Below are positions 24,837-32,326 of a DNA stretch of 64,000 nt, piece after piece (within the stretch, counting starts at the first letter, position 1; each line of letters begins with the position of its first letter). The translations under genes and the position numbers were made by a program. Source of the stretch: Saccharothrix obliqua (lineage in GTDB: Bacteria > Actinomycetota > Actinomycetes > Mycobacteriales > Pseudonocardiaceae). The notes beneath the pieces were generated by a model that saw nothing but the letters and a program-made list of their open reading frames with translations, was not told the DNA's origin and made no database searches. The stretch lies in NCBI RefSeq assembly GCF_019375475.1, contig NZ_JAHXGQ010000009.1:186001-250000 (forward strand), given 5' to 3'.

Positions 24837-24867
24837 GGTCAGTTCGCCGCGTACCAGAACGAGATCT
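24837..24867. repeat. left copy of 31-bp direct repeat (att site)
   Basis: Perfect match to 29035-29065. In this copy the sequence begins a peptide (from GTG 24831: MTGQFAAYQNEI) identical over 10 residues to the start of the oxidase at 29029, but it meets a stop after one more codon (24870-24872). It is therefore a displaced 5' end of the oxidase gene, as expected for an attachment site overlapping that gene. Confidence 0.85.
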
Positions 24868-24931
24868 TCTGAGTCCGGTTTGGACTGGCCAGCCACGTAG
24901 CCGGACAGAAGGGGCTTGACCTGCGGGAACA

Positions 24932-24960
24932 CTCTCGTCAATTCTCGCTGGTTCTCGTGA
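24932..24960. repeat. 10-bp-phased TCTCG repeats near left att
   Basis: TCTCGT (24933-24938), TCTCGC (24943-24948) and TCTCGT (24953-24958) recur at exactly 10-bp spacing, about 65 bp inside the left att copy. Helically phased short repeats next to a core site are typical of arm-type integrase or excisionase binding sites. That assignment is inference. Confidence 0.5.
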
Positions 24961-25013
24961 CTGCCTGACGTTTCACGGCGTGGATACGGCCTAGAGATGA
25001 TCAAGCTTGGGCA

Positions 25014-25061
25014 AAGTTGGCCCTGATGCTGCCACCAAGGTGACGGCATCGGGGCCAACTT
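25014..25061. repeat. imperfect inverted repeat, and gene-free stretch 24961-25510
   Basis: Arms 25014-25029 and 25046-25061 (AGTTGGCCC core) pair over 16 positions with one mismatch and enclose 16 nt. No convincing gene was found between 24961 and 25510; the open frames there look non-coding on both strands. Confidence 0.55.
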
Positions 25062-25510
25062 GTGTCGCCTGTACTTCTCCGGCTGCACCGCCAACCGTCC
25101 TCGTTGGCGAGGCGGCGAAGCCGTTGCGGCAGCCAATCGCCGTGCCCAGCGCTGCCAGGTCTTGGAGCGCGCGATTCGCCCGGCCTGGGTGCTGGAAGCG
25201 GGTTCGTGGACAGCTCGCCGCCGAGGCATAGCGCGCCGCCACCTCGATCACGTGCACCGGCTTCGCGCGCGGCCGACGGGCGGAGCGAAGCGGGAGCCCG
25301 GCGTGCCGCGATGCGGGGAGCCGGTGCCAACGTGAACCGGACCCAGCCGCGCGCCCTGAGTCCATAGAGACAAGTTCGGCAGCCGACGTGCCTTGTTAGA
25401 CCAAACGGGCGAAAGAGCCTGGCGATGTTTCCTTTCCCGTAACGATGGTTCAAGCTCGTCGATGAAGTTCGACACCTGGGCTGACTGCCGGGCTGAGGAG
25501 AGAGGGGGCG

Positions 25511-26467
25511 GTGATCACCTTGAGCACCTACGGATTCAGGGTATTCGAGCTCTTCGCCACTCCGTTGAGGTCGTTCAATCGAGCGTCGTTCACAGAGCCA
25601 GAACCCGACGGTCTGCGCGAGATAGTTCGGGAACTGGCGGGCAAGCGTGTAGAGTCTGGCGGCGAGAAGAATGACAAAAAGGGCATTTATAATCGATTTG
25701 ATTCAACCGAAGCGAGCAACTGGGGTGTTCTGATTACGGCCAGTGGTGGCTTTTATGGGGAACCTGCTCAAGTCGTGGATGTTGAGAGCGGAGAAGAAGC
25801 GCGCCCAATTGCGGTCACGGATGCCGTGTTGAGGGAGTCACGGGTTCTGATGCTAATTCCACCGATTGGAGAATCCGGCCTGCTCATAGCCGAAACGCGC
25901 GGAAGGTCGCATCTAGCTTCGAGTGTTTTGATCCAGTTGAACAACGATCTGAAGGCGCATGGAATTCGCCTTCGTACGATCACGGATCTCGCCGATGAGC
26001 ACGCTTGGTCCAAGTTTTTGGATGCTGAAGAGATTGGTGTGCGTTCTGTAGAGCTAGTTCAAAGATCTCAGTCGACGGATCGGACCAATTTTACATCTGA
26101 GAATGTAAAGAAAAGTACACTCATAATTGATTTGGAAGATGGAACGGAGACCAAGAGGCGTATTCGTGGAGCGCTTAAGGAACTGAGAGGGAAGGGGCAG
26201 CGTCCGAGCCTGGCAGGGATGGTTGGGCTAGCCCACTACCGAGATGAAGACTTTGACGAAGAGCGGATCATTGCGGTTGTCGATGGACGTGACCGGACGA
26301 TCAATATCACATCTGGATGGCCAGCCTTCACGTATACGATTGATTGTGAAGACCGGCCGACGGATCAACATTTTGTCGAAGAAGCGTGTGAGGTCGCTAG
26401 GACTACGTTCCCGGCATTGAATGTTGACCTAGCTTCGGACTGGCGACCAAATTTCGGAACGTCGTGA
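25511..26467 (+). CDS. 318-residue unrecognised protein, first gene of cargo operon
   Basis: GTG 25511 follows GGAGAGAGGGGGCG. Codon use and GC are much lower than in surrounding genes, a sign of transfer. No family is recognised. The protein is soluble, with a probable beta-rich N-terminal half (NWGVLITASGGFYGEPAQVV; VLMLIPPIGESGLLIAETRG) that includes a GLLIAETRGRSH motif near residue 127. A helical stretch (SSVLIQLNNDLKAHG) and an AWSKFL element follow. The C-terminal half is mixed, with KKSTLIIDLEDGTETKRR and a final beta/alpha segment. There are no membrane helices, no Walker or nuclease motifs and no signal peptide. It is followed after 7 bp by a four-helix membrane protein, so the two surely act together. 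The size and partner recall the Kiwa defence pair (KwaB/KwaA), but no sequence match can be claimed. Confidence 0.75.
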   Translation: MITLSTYGFRVFELFATPLRSFNRASFTEPEPDGLREIVRELAGKRVESGGEKNDKKGIYNRFDSTEASNWGVLITASGGFYGEPAQVVDVESGEEARPIAVTDAVLRESRVLMLIPPIGESGLLIAETRGRSHLASSVLIQLNNDLKAHGIRLRTITDLADEHAWSKFLDAEEIGVRSVELVQRSQSTDRTNFTSENVKKSTLIIDLEDGTETKRRIRGALKELRGKGQRPSLAGMVGLAHYRDEDFDEERIIAVVDGRDRTINITSGWPAFTYTIDCEDRPTDQHFVEEACEVARTTFPALNVDLASDWRPNFGTS

Positions 26468-26474
26468 GGTTGAC

Positions 26475-27029
26475 GTGAGATCACTTCAGCGATTCAATCC
26501 ATGGCCGATTTTTATCTATCATACCCGCGCCAACCGGAGGGATGGTGATGAAAAGGCGACGGGAATTGAGATCTTCACACTATACGGCGCGCCGACAGTG
26601 GTTGCGGTGGTGATATTGGCATTCCAGGTTAGATTGGGGGGAGTTCCGCAATTGCTGGCGGCAACGTCCCTGCTGGTCGGTGCAATGATTAGCGTGTTTG
26701 TTTTCCTGGCTAATCTGAGGGTTAAGGTCCATGAGGTGGCGGCATTGAAGGTTCGCCGAAACCTCAGGAAGCTGATCGCCTCATCGGCCGTTGGTGCCCT
26801 CTACGTGTCGACCGTATCTATGATGCTGGCACTTGCATTGGCACTTCTGGCGTCGATCCCATCGTTGTCAGGCGATGGGTTGATGGCAACATTGGCATCG
26901 GCGCTTACGTCGTGGCTCCTCGTCCACCTAGTAGTAACCCTTGCATCTGTTCTTCGGCGGCTATTCGGAATCTACGTTGCACTATTTGGGGAAGATTTTA
27001 CGGCTGAACTTGGAGGCGACACCCAGTAG
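26475..27029 (+). CDS. 184-residue four-TM membrane protein, second gene of cargo operon
   Basis: GTG 26475 is preceded by GAGG that overlaps the upstream stop, so translation is coupled. Four hydrophobic helices: IFTLYGAPTVVAVVILAF (about 35-52), LLAATSLLVGAMISVFVFLA (60-79), ASSAVGALYVSTVSMMLALA (102-121) and a last one around LTSWLLVHLVVTLASVL (144-160). A basic amphipathic loop between helices 2 and 3 (RVKVHEVAALKVRRNLRKL) probably faces the cytoplasm. The C-terminus is short and acidic. No transporter family is recognised. The compact 2+2 design fits membrane effectors or sensors of defence systems; this is inference. Confidence 0.75.
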   Translation: MRSLQRFNPWPIFIYHTRANRRDGDEKATGIEIFTLYGAPTVVAVVILAFQVRLGGVPQLLAATSLLVGAMISVFVFLANLRVKVHEVAALKVRRNLRKLIASSAVGALYVSTVSMMLALALALLASIPSLSGDGLMATLASALTSWLLVHLVVTLASVLRRLFGIYVALFGEDFTAELGGDTQ

Positions 27030-27057
27030 ACGTGCGGCAGAGGGATCGAAGACATCT

Positions 27058-27694
27058 TTACAAAAGTCTCATATCCGAAACGATGGCTTCGGCCCTGGCT
27101 GCATCGAACGCCAGTGTCCTTCCAGGCTTGTTTGAATAGCCGATAAACCTGATACCGGCATTCATGGTGGCCTCGTGACCTGCTTTCGAATCGCCAATAA
27201 GCGAAGTCTCTTGCGGTGAGATACCCAAAGTTGCGATCGCTTGATTGACTAGAAACGGATTTTGCTTCAGCAGGGTAGGGCTGGAGAAATCGCGAGTAAA
27301 AACTTCAACGATGTTATGCTCATTGGACCTGACGTAAGGGTTCACAGCCGTGGCGCTGTTGTTGCTGGCAACCGCTACGTGACCTCCGAATCCTACCCAG
27401 GCTGCTGCGAAATTCTTGTGCCAATTGTTTGCCTGGCCGCTTTGGCTGCTTCCACTTCGCGTGCCCTTGAGGGCTGATTCAGTATGTCGACATTCCTTTT
27501 TGTCGGCAGTGGCTGAATATGTGAAGACGTCGAATAGGTCGCCGGACTTTTCCAGATCGGGCGGGACTTTAGCTTCACCGTCTTTTGGCATTTGTCGCAG
27601 CTGGTCTGCTACATGGTGTTGCGGGAGAAGTAAAGAACACTGAACAAATTGGGCCGTCAAAGTCGAGTAGCACGACTCTGGCCTGAGTTAGCAT
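27058..27694 (-). pseudogene. HAD-family phosphatase, frameshifted
   Basis: Pieces of one HAD hydrolase lie in three frames. The N-terminal DxD motif (VVLLDFDGPICSVF) is read from ATG 27694. The cap region continues in a second frame (PPDLEKSGDLFDVFTYSATA), a helix EVEAAKAARQTIGT in a third, and the C-terminal core returns to the second frame (VAVASNNSATAV; LLKQNPFLVNQAI; SLIGDSKAGHEATMNAG). All four catalytic motifs survive but cannot be joined without at least two frame corrections. This HAD class normally sits after a GntR-type gene, exactly as its neighbour at 27739 suggests. Confidence 0.75.
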
Positions 27695-27738
27695 ACGACA
27701 AAGCGTTGTGGTGACGCCGACAGGAACCGGCTGGTCAT

Positions 27739-28338
27739 TCATCCGCGCTTGTACTCCGTGGCGATGGCGTTCCAGAGACTGTCGGACCAGGTGCGGGCTT
27801 GTGTCGACGTATGGCTTCCGGTGCTGATGTCGTCGTCGGTGGCGCTGTGGTGGAAGAGGATGGCGTCTTTGCCCATGAGGTCGTAGATGGCTTGGGGTTG
27901 GTCGCCTAGGGACAGGACGTGTTCGCGGACGAGGTAGAAGCCGAAGAAGGCTTCGTTGTTGTTGATTAGGTAGAGCTTGAAGAGCGGGGCTGCGGGGTGG
28001 ACTCGGACTTCCGCGGTGGCGTCCTTGACCAGGCCGAGCGTGTCCAGCTCGGTGACGTTGTCAAGGATGGCCAGAGCGAGGCGGCGCATGATCGCGGCTG
28101 CGCGTGCGCGGAAGGCTGGGTTGTCGGCTCGGTCTTCGACGGTGGCAGAGAACCGACCACGGGGCGGTGGGGTCTGGGGCCAGGATGCGGAGGTGGAGTG
28201 CCTGCGGGGTCGTCCGATGCGGATCTTGTCCAACGGTTCCTTTAGGACGCCGTGGAGGGTTTCACCGGAGAAGCTGGCGAGATCGATCGTGACGTGGTCC
28301 TGCTCGAAGGACCATTCGATGTGGGGGCGCAGGCCGTT
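27739..28338 (-). pseudogene. C-terminal part of a GntR-type regulator, HTH lost
   Basis: The minus strand encodes PHIEWSFEQDHVTIDLASFS, a variable Arg-rich part, then FRARAAAIMRRLALAILDNV, PLFKLYLINNNEAFFGFYLV and MGKDAILFHHSATDD. This is the ligand-binding-like half of actinobacterial GntR proteins that pair with HAD hydrolases. Similarity begins near 28338; further upstream the frame (open to 28497) is antisense to the integrase, so the DNA-binding domain has been replaced. The remaining frame is intact but unlikely to regulate anything. Confidence 0.65.
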
Positions 28339-29000
28339 AGGGCGCTGGCACCTAAGTACAAGATCGTCATCCCGTTGGGTGCGGGCTGTGGTCTCCGGCA
28401 AGGGGAAGTCTTCGTTCTGTCCACAAAGTACACCAATCGGGATGAGATGCTTCTCCGCATCGTTCGCCAGATCCGGATCGTGGACGGTGCAGGTCATCGC
28501 TCAGCCAAAGGGCGGCAAGGAACGGGACGTGCCGCTTCCGGACAGCGTGCTCCGGGAATTGGGCGCCTACGTGGAGGAGTTCCCGCCGGTCGAGGTGACC
28601 TTGCCGTGGAAGGAGGCGGACGGGGAACCCGAGACGATCTCGTTGATCCTCGTCAGCCAGTACGGCAAGCCGGTTCGGCGGGATGGCTTCAACCAGTACG
28701 TGTGGACCACTGCGCTGGAACACGCCAAGGCCGAGCGGACTCTGCGGCAGGACGGGATGCACGCGCTGCGGCACTTCTACGCCTCGGTGCTGCTGGACGC
28801 GGGGGAGGTCGATCAAGGCCCTTGCTGAGTGGCTCGGGCACTCGGACCCGGCCTTCACGATGCGGGTCTACACGCACCTGCTGCCGTCCATCCAGGAGCG
28901 GACGCGCAAGGCGGTTGATCGTGTGCTTGCGGGTTCGGTCGAGGGGAACGAGCATGATCCGCAGACCGACGACCCGGAAGACTTGGCGGACGGCCTGTAG
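28339..29000 (+). pseudogene. tyrosine recombinase (integrase), C-terminal half, frameshifted
   Basis: Segment 1 (to about 28485) reads VIPLGAGCGLRQGEVFVL, with the box-I Arg. Segment 2, in another frame (about 28490-28807), reads AQPKGGKERDVPLPDSVLRE and later DGMHALRHFYASVLLDAG (catalytic K and HxxR). Segment 3 reads SIKALAEWLGHSDPAFTMRV then YTHLLPSIQERTRKAVDRVL (H and Tyr nucleophile), ending at TAG 28998-29000. An extra G at 28807/28808 explains the second shift precisely (GCG GGG GAG g TCG ATC). The N-terminal arm-binding domain is missing. All catalytic residues are visible, but no single frame contains them. Confidence 0.85.
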
Positions 29001-29028
29001 ACGGCCTGAGCGGAAGGCGAGGGACGAA

Positions 29029-30192
29029 GTGGCTGGTCAGTTCGCCGCGTACCAGAACGAGATCTACCTCCAGGGCCTCGCGGGGCAGGTGCCGCCGTTC
29101 ACCACCGACCTCGCGGGCTTGGAGGAGTCGGCGCGGCAGCGGCTCGGGCCCGGTCCGTTCTGGTACGTGGCCGGCGCGGCCGGGACGGGTGCGACGGCGC
29201 GGGCCAACCGGGAGGCGTTCGACCGGTGGCGGATCGTGCCGCGGATGCTCACCGACGCCACGCAGCGGCACCTCGGGGTGAGCGTGCTCGGCGCCCGGCT
29301 GCCCGCGCCGGTGCTGCTCGCGCCGATCGGCGTGCAGTCGATCCTGCACCCCGACGGCGAACTGGCCACCGCGCGGGCCGCCGCCGAGCTGGGGTTGCCG
29401 TTCGTGCTGTCCACGGCCTCCTCCCACACCATCGAGGAGGTCGCCGACGCCGCGGGTGACGGCGAGCGCTGGTTCCAGCTCTACTGGCCCAGCGAACCGG
29501 ACGTGTGCGCGAGCATCCTGGGCCGCGCCCGCGCCGCCGGGTACCGGGTGCTGGTGGTCACCCTCGACACGTGGACCCTCGCCTGGCGACCGCGTGACCT
29601 GGACCAGGCGTACCTGCCGTTCCTGCGTGGCGTCGGCACGGCGATCCCGTTCTCCGACCCGGCGTTCCGCGCGGGGCTCGCGGCGTCGCCGGAGGAGGAC
29701 CTGCCGATGGCGATCCTGCGCTGGGTCCAGCTGTTCACGGGCACCGACAAGTCGTGGGACCAGCTGTCGTTCCTGCGCGAGCACTGGGACGGCCCGATCG
29801 TGCTCAAGGGCGTCCAGCACGTGGACGACGCGCGCAAGGCCGTGGACGCGGGCGTGCAGGGCGTCGTGGTGTCCAACCACGGCGGTCGGCAGGTGGACGG
29901 CGCGGTCGGGTCGCTGGACGTGCTGCCGGGTATCGCGGAAGCCGTCGGCGAGCAGGTCGAGGTGTTGTTCGACTCGGGCGTGCGTGGTGGCGCGGACGTC
30001 GTGAAGGCGTTGGCGCTCGGGGCGAAGGCCGTCCTCGTCGGGCGGCCGTTCGCGTACGGGCTCGCCCACGGCGGGCAGCCGGGCGTGCGGCACGTCCTGC
30101 GCAGCCTGCTCGCCGAGTTCGAGCTGACCCTCGCGTTGTCCGGGCACCGCAGCCCGGCCGAACTCAGCCCCGAGGTGCTGCTTCCGCGCTGA
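29029..30192 (+). CDS. FMN-dependent alpha-hydroxy-acid oxidase (lactate 2-monooxygenase-like)
   Basis: A protein of 387 residues starting at GTG 29029. Its first residues (AGQFAAYQNEIY) lie in the att repeat, so the start codon and ribosome-binding site (GGAAGGCGAGG) come from the element. FMN-binding and catalytic features are PVLLAPIGVQSILHPDGEL, STASSHTIEEV, WFQLYWPSEPDV, VVTLDTWTLAWRPRDL and the catalytic-base motif VVSNHGGRQVDGAVGSLD. The family oxidises L-lactate or other 2-hydroxy acids. The end overlaps the convergent EspG-like gene by 29 bp. Confidence 0.9.
   Translation: MAGQFAAYQNEIYLQGLAGQVPPFTTDLAGLEESARQRLGPGPFWYVAGAAGTGATARANREAFDRWRIVPRMLTDATQRHLGVSVLGARLPAPVLLAPIGVQSILHPDGELATARAAAELGLPFVLSTASSHTIEEVADAAGDGERWFQLYWPSEPDVCASILGRARAAGYRVLVVTLDTWTLAWRPRDLDQAYLPFLRGVGTAIPFSDPAFRAGLAASPEEDLPMAILRWVQLFTGTDKSWDQLSFLREHWDGPIVLKGVQHVDDARKAVDAGVQGVVVSNHGGRQVDGAVGSLDVLPGIAEAVGEQVEVLFDSGVRGGADVVKALALGAKAVLVGRPFAYGLAHGGQPGVRHVLRSLLAEFELTLALSGHRSPAELSPEVLLPR
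29035..29065. repeat. right copy of 31-bp direct repeat (att site)
   Basis: Perfect match to 24837-24867, starting within the second codon (last two residues of GCT GGT) of the oxidase gene. It lies 34 bp after the integrase stop, the usual int-att spacing. Confidence 0.85.
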
Positions 30193-30985
30193 GCTGCCGC
30201 AGCCTGCCCTGGATGGTGGCGAAGTCCGCGGGCTGCACGGTGAGCCACGGCGTGCCGTCGCCACCGGTCGACTTCGCCGACAGGTAGCGGCCGGTGACCG
30301 TGTCGAAGAACGTCAGCGGCGCGGCGCAGCGGTGCTTGCGGCCGTACCGGTCGCGGCGGGCGGCGAACAGCTGCCCGCCGCCGGTGCGCGGCTCCGCCAG
30401 CAGCTTGCGGACGCCCTGCGCCTCCGCCACGTGCGCCCCGGTCGGCCGGCTGGCCTGGAGGAACGACCGCTCGCCGTCGTCGTCGCTCCGGGCGTGACGT
30501 GGTTTGTCGGCCAGGGCGTCGGCGGGCAGCGACAGCACGCCGCCGCGGCCCGGTCCGGCCTCGGGCAACGCCGCCACCAGCGACTGCACCGCGTCCTCCG
30601 GCCGGACCGGTTCCACCGTGAAGTGCTTGTCCGGCCGCAGCACGACGCGCAGCGCGTCGTCGCCCGACTGGGCCACGAGGGCGCTGCGCGTGTCGCTGTC
30701 GCCGACGTTGAAGAACGCGTAGAACTCGACGGCGGCCCCGGCGATGAGGCGCAGCGACCGCGCGAGGTCGGCGTGCACCTGCCCGCCACGCGCCAGCCCG
30801 AGGCGTTCCAGGTCCGCCCACGCGTTGCGCGTCATGTCCGCCAGCCCGCCGACGTCGCCCTCGGCGAGGCGGTCCTCGTCGAAGTCGACGTTCGTCAGGA
30901 GCGCGTTGTGCAGCATCGGCAGACCCTCGGCCTGCCAAGCGGTGTAGAGCGCGACGACCGGGATCGCCACCTTGGTGCGCAGCAC
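30164..30985 (-). CDS. ESX secretion-associated protein EspG family
   Basis: A protein of 273 residues from GTG 30985. The central antiparallel beta-sheet pattern and motifs such as HADLARSLRLIAGAAVEFYA, ALVAQSGDDALRVVLRPDKH and a C-terminal FFDTVTGRYLSAKSTGGDGT region match EspG proteins of Pseudonocardiales. EspG is the cytosolic chaperone of PE/PPE substrates of type VII secretion. It follows the PPE-like gene by 3 bp, supporting a chaperone-substrate pair. No secretion ATPase is present in the window. Confidence 0.8.
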   Translation of the reverse strand: MLRTKVAIPVVALYTAWQAEGLPMLHNALLTNVDFDEDRLAEGDVGGLADMTRNAWADLERLGLARGGQVHADLARSLRLIAGAAVEFYAFFNVGDSDTRSALVAQSGDDALRVVLRPDKHFTVEPVRPEDAVQSLVAALPEAGPGRGGVLSLPADALADKPRHARSDDDGERSFLQASRPTGAHVAEAQGVRKLLAEPRTGGGQLFAARRDRYGRKHRCAAPLTFFDTVTGRYLSAKSTGGDGTPWLTVQPADFATIQGRLRQLSAEAAPRG

Positions 30986-30988
30986 GGT

Positions 30989-32323
30989 CTACTCCCCGAT
31001 GACCGGCGGGGCGACCATGGTGCCGTCGCCGAAGATGTCCTCGGTCTCCTGGAGGTACGAGGCGGACTTGTGCTCCTTGTCCTCCTCGCCCTGCCCGTGA
31101 CCGGCGCCGCCGCCCATACCGCCCATGCCCGCGCCGAGACCGCCACGAGCACCGGCCGCACCCGCGCCGTTCGGGCCGAAACCCCCGCCGCCGGAACCGA
31201 AGCCGCGTTCGGGCAGCGCACCGGACATGCCGCCACCACCCAGCGGGCCCGCGCCGGGCAGTCGTCCGCCCAGCCCACCCGGGCTGCCCGGGCCACTTGG
31301 TCCACCGAGCCCCCCTCGACCGCCGCCGGGACCGCCGGGACCGCCGCCCGGCGTGGTCGGCACGCCACCCCGGCCGCCGCCCGGACCGGGCAGCCGCACC
31401 GGGGGCCGCTGGGTGTCGCGGCGGTTGCGGGGGTCGTTCGGGTTGCGGGGGTCGTAGGGCGGGCGCGGGTCGAACGGCGGCGGCACGCGCGGGTCGACCG
31501 GGTTGCGCGGGTCCGTCGTGCGTGGCGGGTCGATGTTCGGCGGCGGGGTGACGGGCCGGTCCGGCGGGTCGACCTGCGACTTGCGCGTGGTGCCGTCGTC
31601 GTTGCCGCCGGGCGGGGTGGGCGGTGGCACGGTCGGTTCGCCCCACTGCCTGCGGGTGTTGCCGTCGCTGCCACCCGGGTCGGTGCCCCTGCCGTCGTCG
31701 CCGACCTCGTCCCGGCCGTTCCACTCCTTCGGGCGGGGGATCGGCGGCTCACCACCGCCGTCGTCGATGCCCGCGCCGATCTCCTCCGGCGACTGGAACG
31801 TCGGCATGGCCGCGCCCGCGGCGTTGGCCGAGCTGCCGTAGGTGCTGAGCACCTGCATGTTCCTGGCGTTGACCTGCTGGCTCTTCTCGACCGCGTCGTC
31901 GTAGTCGGTGTCCCACGGGAGCGCGTCGTTGTACCAGGGCTTGTCCGGCACGTCGACGGGCTTCTCCACCGAGTCCCGGGCGAGCCGGAAGGAGTCGCTG
32001 ATCTGCGACGTGTTGCCGGCAGCGGACCGCGCACTCGTCCCCGCCGCCTCGGACCAGCTCGCCAGCGGCGAGGTGGACGAACGAGCCTGATCCCCGGCCG
32101 CCCCCTCCCACACCGCCCCGGAGTCCGCGACGGCCTTGTTGATCAGGTACGCGACTTCCATGTGCTCGCGGCCTGCCATTTCCCACATCCGCTGCGACGC
32201 GTCGGTGGTTCGCTCCGGCCCGATGCCGTCCTTGAACCACCCGTAGATCTTGTCCGCGCCGATGCCCACCTGGAGCAGCGCGAAACCCCCGAGGTCCGTG
32301 TCGGAACCGATGGAAGGAGCCAT
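30989..32323 (-). CDS. PPE/WXG-like secreted protein with Gly/Pro-rich tail
   Basis: A protein of 444 residues. The N-terminal ~170 are helical with the WxG turn AVWEGAAGDQARSS and a TYGSSANAAGAAMPTF ending, typical of actinobacterial PPE-like proteins. Residues ~180-330 are Pro/Arg/Asp-rich with repeats (DPRNPxDPR). Residues ~330-420 are almost pure Gly/Pro, and the C-terminus is acidic (EEDKEHKSASYLQETEDIFG). It is a probable ESX substrate. The next gene on the strand is its likely chaperone EspG. Confidence 0.75.
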   Translation of the reverse strand: MAPSIGSDTDLGGFALLQVGIGADKIYGWFKDGIGPERTTDASQRMWEMAGREHMEVAYLINKAVADSGAVWEGAAGDQARSSTSPLASWSEAAGTSARSAAGNTSQISDSFRLARDSVEKPVDVPDKPWYNDALPWDTDYDDAVEKSQQVNARNMQVLSTYGSSANAAGAAMPTFQSPEEIGAGIDDGGGEPPIPRPKEWNGRDEVGDDGRGTDPGGSDGNTRRQWGEPTVPPPTPPGGNDDGTTRKSQVDPPDRPVTPPPNIDPPRTTDPRNPVDPRVPPPFDPRPPYDPRNPNDPRNRRDTQRPPVRLPGPGGGRGGVPTTPGGGPGGPGGGRGGLGGPSGPGSPGGLGGRLPGAGPLGGGGMSGALPERGFGSGGGGFGPNGAGAAGARGGLGAGMGGMGGGAGHGQGEEDKEHKSASYLQETEDIFGDGTMVAPPVIGE

Positions 32324-32326
32324 GAC

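Larger units (their letters stand above)
24868..29034. mobile_element. integrated element between 31-bp repeats
   Basis: About 4.2 kb bounded by perfect 31-bp direct repeats, carrying a C-terminal tyrosine-integrase fragment adjacent to the right repeat, and with a low-GC core (25.5-27.7 kb) that contrasts with the GC-rich flanks. The target is the 5' end of an FMN-dependent oxidase gene, which is restored at the right junction. The integrase is frameshifted and truncated, so the element is now probably immobile. Cargo: an intact two-gene operon (25511-27029) plus decayed HAD and GntR-like genes. Confidence 0.75.

Noticed and set aside
24991..25365. Possible minus-strand ORF of 124 codons inside the element
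   Set aside because: No ribosome-binding site, composition typical of out-of-frame GC-rich DNA, and it runs through the inverted repeat at 25014-25061.
25511..26467. Assignment of the 318-residue protein as KwaB (DUF4868)
   Set aside because: Size and partner fit, but no specific DUF4868 sequence motif could be verified by eye, so the name was not used.
28252..29028. Plus-strand frame open from 28252 into the oxidase gene
   Set aside because: The stretch crosses the GntR remnant and both integrase frameshifts. Only the part from GTG 29029 is conserved oxidase sequence.
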